Part shown: piece by piece, positions 11,207 to 23,860 of the stretch
How the letters are laid out: each line of letters opens with the position of its first letter
Numbering within the stretch: position 1 is the stretch's first letter
NCBI GenBank assembly: GCA_032871835.1
Contig: CM065297.1
Span: forward strand, 44,145,098 to 44,209,097
DNA from: Dipteronia dyeriana
Lineage: Eukaryota; Streptophyta; Magnoliopsida; Sapindales; Sapindaceae
Reading direction: 5' to 3'
DNA length: 64,000 bases
Made by a program: the position numbers and the translations under genes
Notes under the pieces: generated by a model
Told to the model about the DNA's origin: nothing
The model's database searches: none
What the model saw: the letters and a program-made list of their open reading frames with translations, nothing else

Positions 11207-12357
11207 GTGGGTGTAATTAGATTACATTTTTGTAATAATTATATATTGTTGGACAATGTATTTTGTATCCCTGGATTTACACAGAATTTGATTTCCGTTT
11301 CTAAGTTGTTAGAACAAAAATATTATGTTTCTTTTAATAATAAGTTTGTTATTATTGGAAAGAATGGTCTGAATATTTGTTCAAGAATTAATGAAAACAA
11401 TTTGTATGTGTTAAGACCTTTAATACATACTACAATGCTCAACACCAAAATGTTTAAGGTTGAAAAACCAAAAACTAAACGACATAAAATTTCTCTAGAT
11501 AATGACACGTATCTCTGGCATCTAAGGCTTGGTCATATCAACATTGACTGGATAGACAGACTAGTAAAAAACGGACTTTTAAGTGAGTTAAAGGTTGGAA
11601 CCTTACCTGTCTGCGAATCTTGTCTGGAATGTAAGATGACTAAGAGACCGTTTACTGAAAAAGGGCTTAGAGCTAAAGAACCGCTAGAGCTTATACATAC
11701 AGACGTCTGCGGACCGATGAAGGTTAAAGCTAGGGGTGGTTATGAGTATTATGTTACCTTTATAGATGACTACTTAAGATACAGATACATCTATCTAATG
11801 CAATGGAAGTCGAAAACATTTGAAATGTTCAAAGAATTCCGAGCTGAAGTTGAGAATCAATTAGGTATGACTATCAAGTCACTAAGATCGGATCGTGGAT
11901 GTGAGTACCTTAACCAAGAGTTTGAAGACTTCATGGTCACGCATGGGATAGTTTGCCAACTCACAGCTCCTGGTACACCTTAGCAAAATGGTGTAGCGGA
12001 GAGAACAAATAGAACCCTGATGGAAATGGTGAGATCTATGATTAGTTTTTCATCATTACAAAATTCCTTTTGGGGATATGAGTTACAAACAGCGGCATAC
12101 ATTTTGAATTTAGTGCCATCCAAATCAGTTTCTAAGACTCCCCTAGAGTTGTGGAATGGTCGTAAAGCTAGTTTACGACATTTCCGCATATATGGGTGTC
12201 CAGCACACATGTTGAAGAACAGAACTAGACAGCTAGACTCCAAGTTTGTTGTCTTCCTGTATGTAGGATACTCCAAGGAGACCAGAGGTGGACACTTCTA
12301 CAGTCCTGAAGACAACGAAGTATTTGTATCGACAAATGCAACGTTTTCTTGAGGACA
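11207..12357 (+). pseudogene. Copia H: integrase remnant
   Basis: In frame with the protease piece after its stop. It shows the GAG-pre-integrase zinc site (WHLRLGHIN ... CESCLECK) and catalytic-core landmarks: Asp in HTDVCGPM, Asp in LRSDRGCEYL and Glu in NGVAERTNRT. One nonsense codon, TAG at 11981-11983, replaces Gln in the TPQQNGVAE motif. Downstream comes the SFWGYELQTAAYILN block. An extra T near 12345 shifts the frame inside the FLEDSYI segment. Integrase would join the cDNA into the chromosome; this copy is inactive. Confidence 0.93.
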
Positions 12358-14136
12358 GTTATATTAGTGACCATAAACCTCGTTATAAGATTGTAATGAA
12401 TGATTTAGAGCCAGACTAGTGCTTCATCAACAAGAGTTGTTGATCCACAAACATCTGAGAGTCAGATGGTTCCTGATCAGGATACACTACCACCTTGACG
12501 TAGTGAGAGGGTTGTGAGACAACCTGAATGCTATTTAGGTATAGGTAAGAGGCAGAGTGTTGTCCCTTTTGATAGTGTGGATGATCCATTGACATTTAAG
12601 AATGCTATGGAAGATCCTGATAAAGAGGAATGTCTTAAAGCCATAAATCTCATGATAGAGTCCATGTACTCTAACTCAGTCTGGGATCTTACAGACTTAC
12701 CGGATGGGATAAAACCCATAGGGTGTAAGTGGATCTACAAGAGAAAGAGAGTAGTAGAAGGGAAGGTAGAGACCTTCAAAGCAAGGTTAGTGGCTAAGGG
12801 TTATACCTAGAAAGATGGGGTCGATTATGAAGAGACCTTTTTGCTAGTAGCCATGTTTAAGTCTATTAGGATTCTCTTATCCATTTTTGCCTATTTCGAT
12901 TACGGAATTTGACAAATGGACGTCAAGACTGCATTCTTGAATGGCAATCTTGATAAGAGCATCTATATGATGCAACCAGAGGGATTCGTGTCTCCACATA
13001 AAGAGCAAAAGGTTTACCAGATACAAAGGTCCATTTATGGACTTAAGTAAGCATCTAGATCTTGGAACATTAGTTTTGATGATGTGATCAAAACCTATGG
13101 CTTCGAGCAGAATGTCAATGAGCCTTGTGTCTACAAACGCATCATTGCTAAGAAAGTAGTTTTCATGGTCCTATACGTAGATGATATCCTACTCATTGGG
13201 AATGATATGTGAGTGTTGTCTGATGTAAAGAGCTGGCTGGCTAGCCAATTCCAAATGAAATTTTTAGGAGAGGCGTGTTATATTCTAGGGATCCAACTTA
13301 TAAGGGATCGTAAGAACAAACTTATAGCATTGTCTCAGGCATCATATATCGATAAGATTCTTGTGCGATTTTTGATGCAAAACTCCAAGAAAGGTAATTT
13401 ACCTTCCAGGCATGGAGTTCACTTGTCTAAGGAACAGTGCCCTAAGACATCAAAAAGCCTCTGTATCGACAGTAGGTTGTCTCATGTATGCTATGTTATG
13501 CACGAGACAGGACATCTGCTATGCAGTGGGAGTAGTCAGCAGATAACAGTCCAACCCAGGATCGGATCATTGGGTTGCTGTCAAGACAATTTTCAAGTAT
13601 CTTCGGAAAACGAGAGATTATATGCTAGTGTATTCTGGGCAGGATTTGATCCCGTTAGGATACACAGATTCTGATTTTCAGTCAGACGGGGATTCTAGGA
13701 AATCCTTGTCTAGATCAATATTTACTCTGGGTGGTGGAGCCATTGTGTGGAGAAGTATCAAGCAATCTTGCATTGCTGACTCCACCATGAAAGCCGAATT
13801 TGTAACCACTTGTGAAGCAGCTAAAGAGGCTGTTTGGTTCCATAAGTTCTTGAGTGATCTGAAAGTTGTTCCAGATCTGGATAGGCCCATCACACTTTAT
13901 TGTGATAACAGTGGTGCTGTGGCTAATTCCAACTAACCAAGCAGCCATAAGAGAGGGAAGCATATAGAGAGAAAGTATCATCTCATTAGAGAGATAATGT
14001 AAATAGGAGATGTGATCGTCATAAGGATAGCCTCACAAGACAATCATGCTGATCCATTTACAAAGACCTTACTGACTAAAGTGTTTTCGGGTCACCTAGA
14101 TAGTCTAGGGTTACGAGACATGCCTCACACGCTTTA
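12358..14136 (+). pseudogene. Copia H: reverse transcriptase and RNase H remnant
   Basis: The RT begins around RQPECYLGIGKRQ, continues with GCKWIYKRKRVVEGKVETF and QMDVKTAFLNG, and keeps its catalytic [12 protein letters not shown] (YVDD codons 13174-13185). Nonsense codons replace Gln in GYTQ (12808-12810), Trp before QMDVKT, and Gln in GLKQAS; another TGA follows GND. A frameshift near 13450 precedes the RNase H part (GYTDSDFQSD, CIADSTMKAEF, YCDNSGAVANSN). An in-frame TAA interrupts the end, and the domain closes at PHTL followed by TAG. The polypurine tract follows within about 10 bp. Confidence 0.93.
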
Positions 14137-14140
14137 GTGC

Positions 14141-14151
14141 AAGTGGGAGAT
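14141..14151 (+). other. Polypurine tract of copia H
   Basis: AAGTGGGAGAT directly abuts the 3' LTR terminus TGTTGGGG. The same sequence, in complement, precedes the LTRs of B and E. It would prime plus-strand synthesis. Confidence 0.93.
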
Positions 14152-16159
14152 TGTTGGGGTTTATGCCTTAAAGATGTAATTTGTAAATGGATTTATGAAA
14201 CAAATAAAAAGAAAAGTTCAATCCACTCTTGTTATGTTATTTATTTTATAAACTTGTGCATATATTTAACATCTAAGATTGCCAGATGTAATCTCTAACT
14301 GTGTATATGAGTGTCATAAATGGATGGATACAGTAAGAGACATGCAATCTAAAGAGTCCGTAGATAGCAAAAAAGTTGGGTACTTTATTTGTGGTTAATT
14401 TATCGTTGCGGTCCATTCCGTAATGTACAATGATTCTATCCTGAATCATTCATATGAGATATGAAAATGGAGGCACCTTGTATGATGTGCTCATATAGGA
14501 CTGGGCCATGATCTATATGAATCTCTCACCAAGATCCATTTACTGATGAGATTTATATATATCAAATAATGATGGCTATATGTGGGTGATCTTAATCCTG
14601 AGTCTTTCAGGTTAAATCGTAGTCTTTGATATACCATGGGTGAGGTCAGATGCATTTCCTTATCAATATACTTCGTATATTGGGATTGCGGTTTGGCTTG
14701 TTGCTGGGAAGGTTTGTACACAATAGTGGAATCCACTCCTTCTTGTGAGAAGTAAATGGTAGTTCCCTTAAGGGTTGGTTCAGGGCTTAGACAATATGAG
14801 TGCTCTCCTAAATCCGTAAGAAAATAGGATTTATTGTCCATTAGAGAATCAACAGTACTTAAAGGATTTATGTAATTAGAGGGGTATAACGGACATTATT
14901 ACCCAGCTCTAATTATGAACTGCTGTGGAGGATCACACCATGTGTAATAGCTATATCGATGGACACCAAGTTGTGTCGGTCTGTGTAAAAGCGTCTACAG
15001 TTGATAAAGTGTAGTTTCGGGTTTTTAGTGGAATAACACCGGAGTTAATAATCAAGGATTATTAGAGCTCAAAATACTGTGGGTCCATTAGGTCCCCTTG
15101 CTAGCCCGATCGATTTAGGTAACAAGGGTCACGATTAATTAATTGGATTGTCCAATTAATTGTGTTACAAAAGTGACATATATATATATCTATATATTCA
15201 GGAATTAATTGAATAATGAGATTATTTAATTAATGAATGTAAATGGTTAAATTAATTACATAATTAGATTATTTAATTATATTGATAATTATGAATTATT
15301 AATTAACTATTAATTGGAGGGTGTTAGTTGCATATGAATTTAGGTTAAGATAAAATAATAGGATTATTTTATTTTGCTAAATCATTTATCTAAGTATTTG
15401 AATTTAAGATTAAATTTAAAATACTTATTATCACTTTTAATATATTAGATGTATTTGAAAAGGATAATTAAAAGATATATATCAATTATAACACAAGAGA
15501 TTGTATTGGATGCAAATTGGTGAGTGCACATATATAAGTGTTTGTATAGAATACAAATAAGGATATTTATACAAGAAAAAAAAATAGAATTTATATATAA
15601 ATGCAAGAGCAGGCGTGTGGCATAGATGAGATAAATAAAAAGAAATATTGATTTTTTTTTGGTGTGTACCTGATACACATTAAAAAAAAAAGAGGAAAAA
15701 AATTAAGTCAATTTAAGTTTTGTATAAGATGCAATTTATGTGTGCATGAGATCAATTCACCAAACTGAGAAGAAAGAGTTTCTTCAAGTATTTTATCTAC
15801 ATCCTCCATTCAAGTTTCTGAGACCGTGATGCACCCACACACAGTTACCAGTTCCAGAAGATAGCAAGGAAGATAGAGTGTTCAGACAGGAACACATTGT
15901 AAAGTGAAGGAGTCTCCAAACGTTGGTAAGACTGGTTCAGACAGGAGCATATCTTAAAGTGAAGGAGCCTCCAAGCGTTGGTAAGGTTTTCTTCTTCTGA
16001 TTATATTGATTACAATTTCCTGTGTTTACATATTGTATGTCTTAATTCTGAAAAATAATTACCATCCCAAGTTCGCTGGTCCCAGATACAGATTATGATC
16101 TGAATTAAAAAAATTTAAAACCTAGTTCCGCTGCATAACTGGTGAACGGGGTTCCAACA
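14152..16159 (+). repeat. 3' LTR of copia H
   Basis: Starts TGTTGGGGTTTATGCC and ends GGGGTTCCAACA. Compared with the 5' LTR it has private deletions, including one of about 12 bp after the 'ATCCTGAGT' stretch and one of about 35 bp near 15055, and a shorter AT tract. The flanking GATAG at 16160-16164 completes the target duplication. Confidence 0.96.
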
Positions 16160-16164
16160 GATAG

Positions 16165-17023
16165 AATAAGTTAATATTGCTCATTCATACCCTAGAAAAT
16201 CTTAATGGAGAAAATGTATCCTCGTCAAGAATACCAGTAATCGCCGAGAGGTCATAGACCGCCTATAGCTCTCCAAGTTACCATATTTACTCATATGACC
16301 ACATTTTGAACTTGGATATTTTGACTTGTCCAGAAGCCATATTTCAATAGACATTATTGAAAACCTAACATTAAGATTTAATATCCAATAACTCAAAACA
16401 TCCATATGATGATATTCTACTCTCATTTAATAAATGGAGCCAAGATGTCCACATGTATAAATGAAGTCCTCTATTGATAGACTATGCTATATAATCTTAC
16501 TCATTGCTAGCTCAAATGATAACACTTGCAACCATAAATACATCATTTATCTAAGGATTTAAATAGACTCTCCGATTGTCTTCAAGTGAAAACTTTAACC
16601 ATTGACAGTTTTGGATAAAGTGTTTCATTGTGATCCTATTGAATGCACCCAGTGCACTAGATTCTTTTGCCTAAAGACACCACACTTTGATGATTTTATA
16701 CTCATCATAACACATTTGATCCCACTAAAATGCTAGCAAAAGTGTCTACAACTTTAAAAAGATAAAGGTGCCCAACCTTTATCTTAAGTTGTGAATATTA
16801 TTCAAGACTAACTACAGAATTGGATATACCTCATACATATCCAGATGTACAAACAATTCTTCTTTTCTCGTAGTCTTTTGACCTTATGATTATTTACTGT
16901 TGACAATTATAGTAATAAAACTATAAATGCTATACGATTTGTTAAACTAGAAATCACTTTTATTAATATAAAAAGATTATTAAAAACATTATTACACTCT
17001 TGCTATCGAGCATAATCCCAACA
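16165..17023 (-). repeat. Solo LTR S1 (family 1), segment 3 of 3
   Basis: The rest of S1 after element H. It ends CATAATCCCAACA (complement of the family 5' terminus TGTTGGGATTATG). AATAT at 17024-17028 is the second copy of the S1 target duplication, and the sequence then resumes in copia A. Confidence 0.94.
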
Positions 17024-17028
17024 AATAT

Positions 17029-18318
17029 TACCTAGGTGCAAATTCCATAGGTAGGTTTCATCTTTTGATAATTTTACTCTTTTATGATTAGGTTGCATTG
17101 ATTCCATATCTAACAAGTGAGAGATGTTGCAATGTAAATAGAATAAACAGTTTTCCAATATGACTTTGCAAACAAATTTGTTATTCCTAATAATAATAAA
17201 ACCTTTATTAAATGTAATCGAATATCCAAATTTTTTTAAACCAGAAACTGAAATTAAATTCCTCTTGAATTGAGGTACATAATAAAAGTTTATTAAATAT
17301 TAATTCCTATAAGAATCTAAACTAATTCTAATATCTCCCACTGCACTAGCAGACACCAACACTCTGTTGCCTAAATTCAAGTTGAACTCATTTGCATTAG
17401 GCCATTTCTTTTCCTTGAATCCCATAAGGAATAACGACATGATTAGTGGCTCCAGGGTCTATGATCCAAGAATCTATAGAATCTGTTAGAAAACATGTTT
17501 CAAGATAATTAATATTACCTTCTTCCTTCTTGTTCTGAGACTTTGGGTAATTTCTTTTCCAATGTCCATTTTCACCATAGAGGAAACACTTCCCTTTGAT
17601 CTTGGTTACTTTCATAGTCTTCTTCTTGGTAGGTCCAAGTTGCTTTTCTTCTGTTGTTTCTTGACATTCTTATGACTCTTAACAGTAGCAACCTTACCTA
17701 CCATATGAATCTCTTGTCCTATACTTCTCACAAGGATTTTCTCGACGGTTTGTAAATCGTGCATTAGGCCACGCAAAGTGTATTCCTTATTGTGCAAGGT
17801 ATAGTCCAACTTAAACTAATCAAAGGAATCTGATAGTGAGTTGACAATCATGTCATTTTCGTCTCACCATCTATCTCATCGTCATTAAGTTCAGTAATGT
17901 TGAGATGTGCTATGACTTTCATCAGGTGATCTTTCATAGTCTATCCAAGTTTCATCATAAGATTCATGAAAGCAGTCACTGCCTCTCTTATCGTCATCCT
18001 GGACTTCATAGCATACATCTCTTCCAAAGAAATCATTATATCGGCGGTAGTCTCATTTCCTTCATGTTGTTGTTACAACACGTCAGAGATTGTGGCTATA
18101 ATTTAAAATTTAGCCATCTCATCTGAAGTCTTCTACTGCCGATACTCATCTCTTTGCTCTTCAAAAGAATCATTAGTAAGATTTGGTGGTTTAGGGGTAC
18201 ACAAAACAAACTTATGTTTTTCAGCTTGCAGCAACAACCCAATTTTCTTTTTCCATGTGACATAATTATCACCAGTTAAAGTATTATCTTTTAAGATGTT
18301 GATTAGGGATGGGGTCAT
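17029..18318 (-). pseudogene. Copia A: gag, protease and GAG-pre-integrase remnant, 5' part
   Basis: Reads right to left from an ATG at 18318-18316: MTPSLINILKDNTLTGDNY, then WKKKIGLLLQ, a gag N-terminus. Degraded gag follows (18130-17620). The zinc knuckle is present but mutated (CFLYGENGHWKRNYP, with Tyr for the second and last Cys). The protease motif WIIDPGATNHV has Pro in place of the usual Ser of DSGA. Then comes the GAG-pre-integrase start, up to the point where S1 is inserted. This copy keeps the knuckle/protease segment that B and E lack. Multiple stops make it non-functional. Confidence 0.9.
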
Positions 18319-18653
18319 GATTTCTGTAAAATAACAAAAATTATATAAGTAAACAATCATGATAAAGTACTTTTAAATATTTATCTTAAATTAAATAAAA
18401 TAATTCAATCATAAAAATCAACGGTGATCCAACACCCTTAAATGTCATGCCTTCTTTGGGAGTTCGCATTATCTACTAGTTGGACTAGGTCCCACCTAAT
18501 TGTTAACATAACAACTAACTTTTTCAATTTTAGCCTTGCAATTTTATTAACAGGAACTCTTGTGAAGATATTAATAAAATCGCATTGAGTGTGCTACCAA
18601 GTTATCGACCTTCAATATATTCTCCCACGAATATACCTCATTTAAGAGTAGAT
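18319..18653 (-). other. Copia A: truncated leader
   Basis: Matches the gag-proximal part of the leaders of B (24794 onward), E and G. It stops at AGAGTAGAT, where the 3' LTR of B begins. The rest of the leader, the PBS and the 5' LTR of A are not found. No coding content. Confidence 0.85.
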
Positions 18654-21013
18654 TGTAGGGAAAATCACGTGCAGCGAAAGCGTAGGAAAAATTTATAAAA
18701 TTAGGGTTTGCGTATAAATAAAAAATTTCCTTTTATAATAACAAGAACCTTAACCCTATATTAATTAATGTATATAAAATGTCGTACCTTTTTCTCGTGA
18801 TGATTGAACTATCACCGAATTGAATCCGCCAGATCTTCCAATCCAATCATGAATGTGAATCACCTAAGAGTGTGGGCTCCATTTCTTTAAATTGTATACC
18901 TAAGGATGGAAACAAACAAAATCTTTCTCTTTGTTAGTCAATCCTCCAAGAAGAAAAAAAAAAGAATTTTAGGTCACTTGTGAATTATCAATCAATTTGA
19001 TTGAAACTCACGTGAACCTTGATTTGATGTTGTACACAAAACCTTTTAATGTAAAGGCTACTAGTGCACTATCGAATACAAAACATTCTTTCTTCCTTTT
19101 CCTTTGTGCCGAATTATCACAAACCAGTCTTTAGAGTTGGATGAATTTATCTAAAGCAAGAACCGAATTATCTATACTCAAAATTTAATTGTGGCAGAAA
19201 ACCCCTTTAGAAAAAAAATTAGGGCTTGCCAAATTTTTCTTCTTAGAATTATCTAATGGCTGATTTTTTCCTCTCTCTAAATTTGCTTTGGCTAGCACGA
19301 AATTTGGAGCTTAAAATCATGCCTTCGCAAAAATTTAGAGTTGCTATTTATAGGATCATAAATCCTCTTCTAAGAAGGATTTACTTGGTAGTTAAGAATC
19401 ATTTCCTTAGGTTGATTTACTTGGTGGTTAAGAATCCTTTTCAAAGAAGAATTCTACCATTATGTAGTTTTACTTGGTGACCAAGAATCTTTTTCCAAAA
19501 AGAATTCTTTCCTACACCAAGACTCCTAATCCAACTAAATAGTGTACTTGTAACCATATTAAAGACTTCCTAATTTGTTTAGATAAATAATTCCTTTTAT
19601 TTATCTACTTATCAAATATAGTATTTAATATTAATTATGCTACCAACAATAGTATAATTTTAGGAGACCTACTCATACTAGAAAAAGATTTTGAATTTTA
19701 ATTAAATAATTAATTAATTTCTATTTAATTTAATAATAAAATAAAAATAATATAATTAAACTATTTTAAATAGCCTTGCCGCCCAACAAATATATATGAG
19801 CCAATATACTATTTTTCTTATTTTATTAAATCCATTGGACATTAATAAAAAGTCTACAGGTGAACTAGATCTATTCTTACAAAAAGAAACAAGTTCACAT
19901 GCCTTAATACAATTCTAGATGGACCCCTAAATTGGTCTTGTATAATATATCAAGTGATCCATGCAAGTTCGTGTGGATTGAGGATCTTGGCGGGCTATCT
20001 AAATTTAAGCACCAATAGACATAACCCAATCACAATCAACAAATAATTCACTTAGGTCCGATCTATTTAATTTTAGTTCACTCCACTAAATAACTAAAAT
20101 TGAACTCTTAAATAAAGATAGAATAAGTTGATGTTACACATTAAAACCCTAGACAACCTTAATGGAGAAAGTGTATCCTCATGAAGAATATTAGTAATCA
20201 CCAAGAGCTCATAGACCACATATAGCTCTCTAAGTTACCATATTTACTCATATGACCACATTTTGAACTTGGATATTTTGACTTGTCCAAAAGCCATATT
20301 TCAATAGACACTATTAAAAACTTAACGTTAAGATTTAATATCCAATACCTCAAAACATCCATTTGATGACATTCTACTCTCATTTAATAAATGGAGCCAC
20401 GATGTCCATATCTATAAATGAAGTCCTGTATCGATTAACAAATGAAAACCACCAAACTATCGAGGATAGACTATGTTATATAATCGTACTCGTTGATAAC
20501 TCAAATGATAACATTTGCAACCATAAGTCCATCATTTATCTCAAGATTGAGATAGACTCTCTGATTGTCTTCATATGAAAACTTTTATTAATTGACAGTT
20601 CTAGATTAAGTATTTCATTGTGATCCAATTCAATGCACCTAGTGCACTAGATTCTTTTACCCAAATTCACCGCACTTTGATGATTTTAGACTCATCATAA
20701 CACATTTGATCCCACTCTAATGCTAGCAAAAGAATCTACAACTTTGACAAGATAAAGGCGCCCAACCTTTTATCTTAAGTTGTGAATATTATTCAATACT
20801 AACTAAAGAAATGTGTCTACCTCATACATATCTAGATGTATGAACAATTCTTCTTTTCTCATAGTCTTTTGACCTTATGATTATTTACTTTTGACAATTA
20901 TTATAATTAAACTATAAATGCTATAAGATTTGTTAAACTAGAAATCAATTTATTAATATAAAGGGATTGTCAAATACATTATCACACTCTTGCTATCGAG
21001 CATAATCCCAACA
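18654..21013 (-). repeat. 3' LTR of copia B (family 1), 2,360 bp
   Basis: On the plus strand it runs from TGTAGGGAAAATCACG to CATAATCCCAACA, both termini intact, and serves here as the family reference length. The polypurine tract abuts it at 21014, so it is the 3' LTR of a minus-strand element. It contains two ACCAAGTAAATC-type modules upstream of a TATA box. It was inserted in the leader of A. Confidence 0.95.
19345..19352 (-). promoter_or_regulatory. Candidate TATA box of family 1 LTR (copia B)
   Basis: In LTR sense the sequence is CCTATAAATAGC. Similar boxes occur at the same LTR position in the B 5' LTR (CCTATATATAGC), in C (TATATAAG, 35938-35945), in F near 57487 and in G near 60550, supporting a conserved U3 promoter. 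Confidence 0.6.
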
Positions 21014-21024
21014 ATCTCCCACTT
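21014..21024 (-). other. Polypurine tract of copia B
   Basis: In minus sense AAGTGGGAGAT directly precedes TGTTGGGATTATGC, the start of the 3' LTR. Confidence 0.92.
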
Positions 21025-22800
21025 GTTGTATAGCAAATATGTCATATCTCTCATCCTCATGTTCTCTAGATGCCCATCAAAACTCTTTTGTGGAAGAGCC
21101 TTTGTAAAGAGATCAACTAGATTATCTACTGGCGCAATCTTGGTAATCGTCACGTCTCCCATATGCATAGATTCCCTCAGATGGTGATACTTTCTTTCAA
21201 TGTGTTTTCCTCTCTTATGACTTCTTGGTTCTCTCAAATTAGCCATTACTCCACTATTGCCACAATAGATAGTGATATGCTTATTCGCATCAGGAACCAC
21301 TTCCAATCAATTAAGAATTGGTGGAGCCAAACAGCCTCTTTAGCAGCCACGCATGCTGCAACATACTCAGCTTCCATGGTGGAACCAGCAATACAATATT
21401 GCTTGATACTCCTCCATATGACTGCCCATCCTCCAATAGTAAACATAGATCCTGATGTTGATCTCCTAGAGTCAGAATCTGACTGAAAATCAGAATCTGT
21501 ATACCCAACGGGAATTAAATCCCCTTCAAAGTATACATGCATATAATCTCTCGTTCTACTAAGATACTTGAAAATATGCTTGACAGCCGACCAGTGATCA
21601 GGACCAGGTTTCGATTGAAACCCGCTAGCCATGCCTACAACAAAACAAATATCTGGTATAGTATAGAGTATTGCATACATGAGACTACCAACTACCGTTG
21701 CATATGGAACCCTACTCTTGAATTGCTCTTCATGCTTATTCTTAGGAACTTGTTCCTTAGAAAGTTTGATTACATGTGTAAAGGTAACATACCTTTCTTA
21801 GAATCTTGCATGGAAAACCTAGACAAGATTTTATCTATGTATGAAGCTTGGGATATTGCAATCGTTCTATTCTTTCTATCCCTTATGACATGGATACCAA
21901 GAATATAACTTGCTTCTCCTAAGCTCTTCATATCAAATTGTTTTGCTAACCATTCTTTTATTGATGTCAATACACCTACATTGTTTCCGATGAGTAGTAT
22001 ATCATTAACATAAAGAACTAGGAAAACCAACTTGTCGCCTTTAATCCTTTTGTATACACAAGGTTCATCAAGTTTTTGAATAAATTCAAAAAAATTCACG
22101 GCTTGATCGAACCTTATGTTCCAGGATCTGGGTGCTTGCTTCAATCATTATATGGATATTTGTAACTTGCATACCCTTTCCTATTCGCCTTTTTCAATGA
22201 ATCCTTCTGGTTGCATCATGTAGATGCTTTCATCAAGACTTCCATTAAGGAAAGTTGTCTTGACGTCCATTTGCCAAATCTCTTGGTCTAGAGATGTCGC
22301 AATGGATAAGAGTATCCTAATGGATTTAAACATGGCCACATGAGAGAAGGTTTCTTCATAATCAATACCTTCCTTCTGTGTATAACCTTTAGCTACCAAT
22401 CTAGCTTTAAAGGTTTCCACCTTTCCATCCATTCCTCTTTTCCTCTTCTATATCCACTTGCACCCAATGGGTTTTATCCTTTTAGGCAAGTCTACAAGAG
22501 GCAAGACTTTGTTTTTAAACAAAGATTCAATTTCAGATTATATTGCCTTTTGCCAATGGCGACAATCAACATCCTTCATTGCTTCCTTGTACGTATAGGG
22601 ATCATCATTGTCTGAAAGATTCTCTACAGATTCTCTACAGATTCTCCTAGACCGATGAATCTCTCGGGTTGTCTACTAACCCTTCCACTACGACGATGTA
22701 TGGTAGATTGTTGATCTTGTGTTGGTATGAAACTTACAATTGGGCTTGGTTGTGAAACCTCTTGTGGAATTGTATCTCCTAAAAAGATCATTCAGGACAA
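21025..22800 (-). pseudogene. Copia B: reverse transcriptase and RNase H remnant
   Basis: RT pieces show [19 protein letters not shown], then [19 protein letters not shown], a frame break near 22150, and LYVNDILLIGNN, where the second Asp-containing motif YVDD has become YVND, removing a catalytic aspartate. RNase H follows (GYTDSDFQSDSDSRRST, STMEAEYVAA). The family stop codon after the DMTH motif (TAG in C) is TTG here, so the last frame runs on through the polypurine tract into the LTR to 20953. A 14-bp direct duplication sits near 22625. Non-functional. Confidence 0.92.
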
Positions 22801-23860
22801 TTCTACTTTTAGGCACAAAATTATTCATAAAGTCATCTTCCAAAAATTTAACATTTGTTGAAAAAATACTTCAAGATCTAAAGGATTATAGAAATAATAT
22901 CCTTTTGTTCCTTTTAAATACCCTACAAATATGCATGTTTTATAAACCGGACTCCATCTTTTTTGTCTTTCCTTTTAACACGTGCGTAGAACATCCAAAT
23001 ATCCTTAAGTGTTGTAAACTAGGCTTTCGCCCGGTCCAAAACTCATGCGGTGTTTTAGGAACCGACTTAGATGGTACATCGTTTAGAATGTACATAACGG
23101 TTTGTAAAGTATATCCCCAAAAAGAATTAGGGAGCGTTGAATAACTCAACAAAGACCTAACCATGTCCAAAAGTATTCTATTTCTCTTTTCTGCCACCCC
23201 ATTTTGTTGAGGTGTGTCTGGTGTAAAAAACTGAGAAATTATCCCATCATCAATAAGATATTGCTGAAACTCACCAGATAGATATTCTCTACCACGATCA
23301 GACCTCAAGAGTTTTAAGCATTTCTCAAGCTGATTTTCAACTTCAGCTTTAAATGCTTTGAACATATCAAAAGCAACAGACTTATGTCTCATGAGATACA
23401 CTGCCAAATCTTGAGTGATCATCTGTGAAAGTGATGAAGTACTCATATCCACCTCTAGCTTGAATTCTCATAGGTCCACACACATCAGTGTGTATCAATC
23501 CTAAACATTCGATGGCTCTTGTGCCTTTGGTGGTAAACGACCTTTTGGTCATTTTACCTTCTAAACAAGATTCACAAGTTAGTAGATCATCAACCTTTAA
23601 GTCACTTAGAGGTCCGTCACTTACCAATCTTTTAATCCTATTTAGGTTAATATGACCTAGGCACAAATGCCATACGTAGGTTTCATCTTTTGATAATTTT
23701 TCTCTTTTATGATTAGGTTCCGTTGATTCCGTGTCTAACAAGTGAGAGATATTTATAGGCAAGTAGAATAAACCGTTTTCCAATGTACCTTTACAAACAA
23801 ATTTGTTATTCTTACTAATAATAAAAACTTTATTAAAAGTAACCGAATATCCAAGTATTT
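22801..23860 (-). pseudogene. Copia B: GAG-pre-integrase and integrase remnant
   Basis: Two overlapping minus frames cover 23783-23382 and 23452-22940. The first has the zinc-site residues WHLCLGHIN ... CESCLEGK and the first core Asp in HTDVCGPM. The second has [10 protein letters not shown], the active-site Glu in NGVAEKRN, and the [15 protein letters not shown] and [11 protein letters not shown] blocks. A frameshift in the FTDDHSRFG segment separates them. All three core acidic residues are present, so the break is recent relative to the rest of the copy. Confidence 0.92.

Larger units (their letters stand above)
6583..16159 (+). mobile_element. Full-length Ty1/copia element H (family 2)
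   Basis: A complete 9.58-kb copia retrotransposon inserted in S1. It has a 5' LTR (6583-8645), an iMet-type PBS, a long leader, gag, protease, integrase, RT, RNase H (order typical of copia), a polypurine tract and a 3' LTR (14152-16159). The target duplication GATAG flanks it at 6578-6582 and 16160-16164. Both LTRs are complete (2,063 and 2,008 bp) but differ by several indels and many substitutions, so the insertion is not recent. All frames are interrupted and the copy is not autonomous. It is the only structurally complete element in the window. Confidence 0.96.

Noticed and set aside
10343..14136. A functional copia polyprotein in H
   Set aside because: At least two frameshifts, a gag deletion, no zinc knuckle and several nonsense codons.
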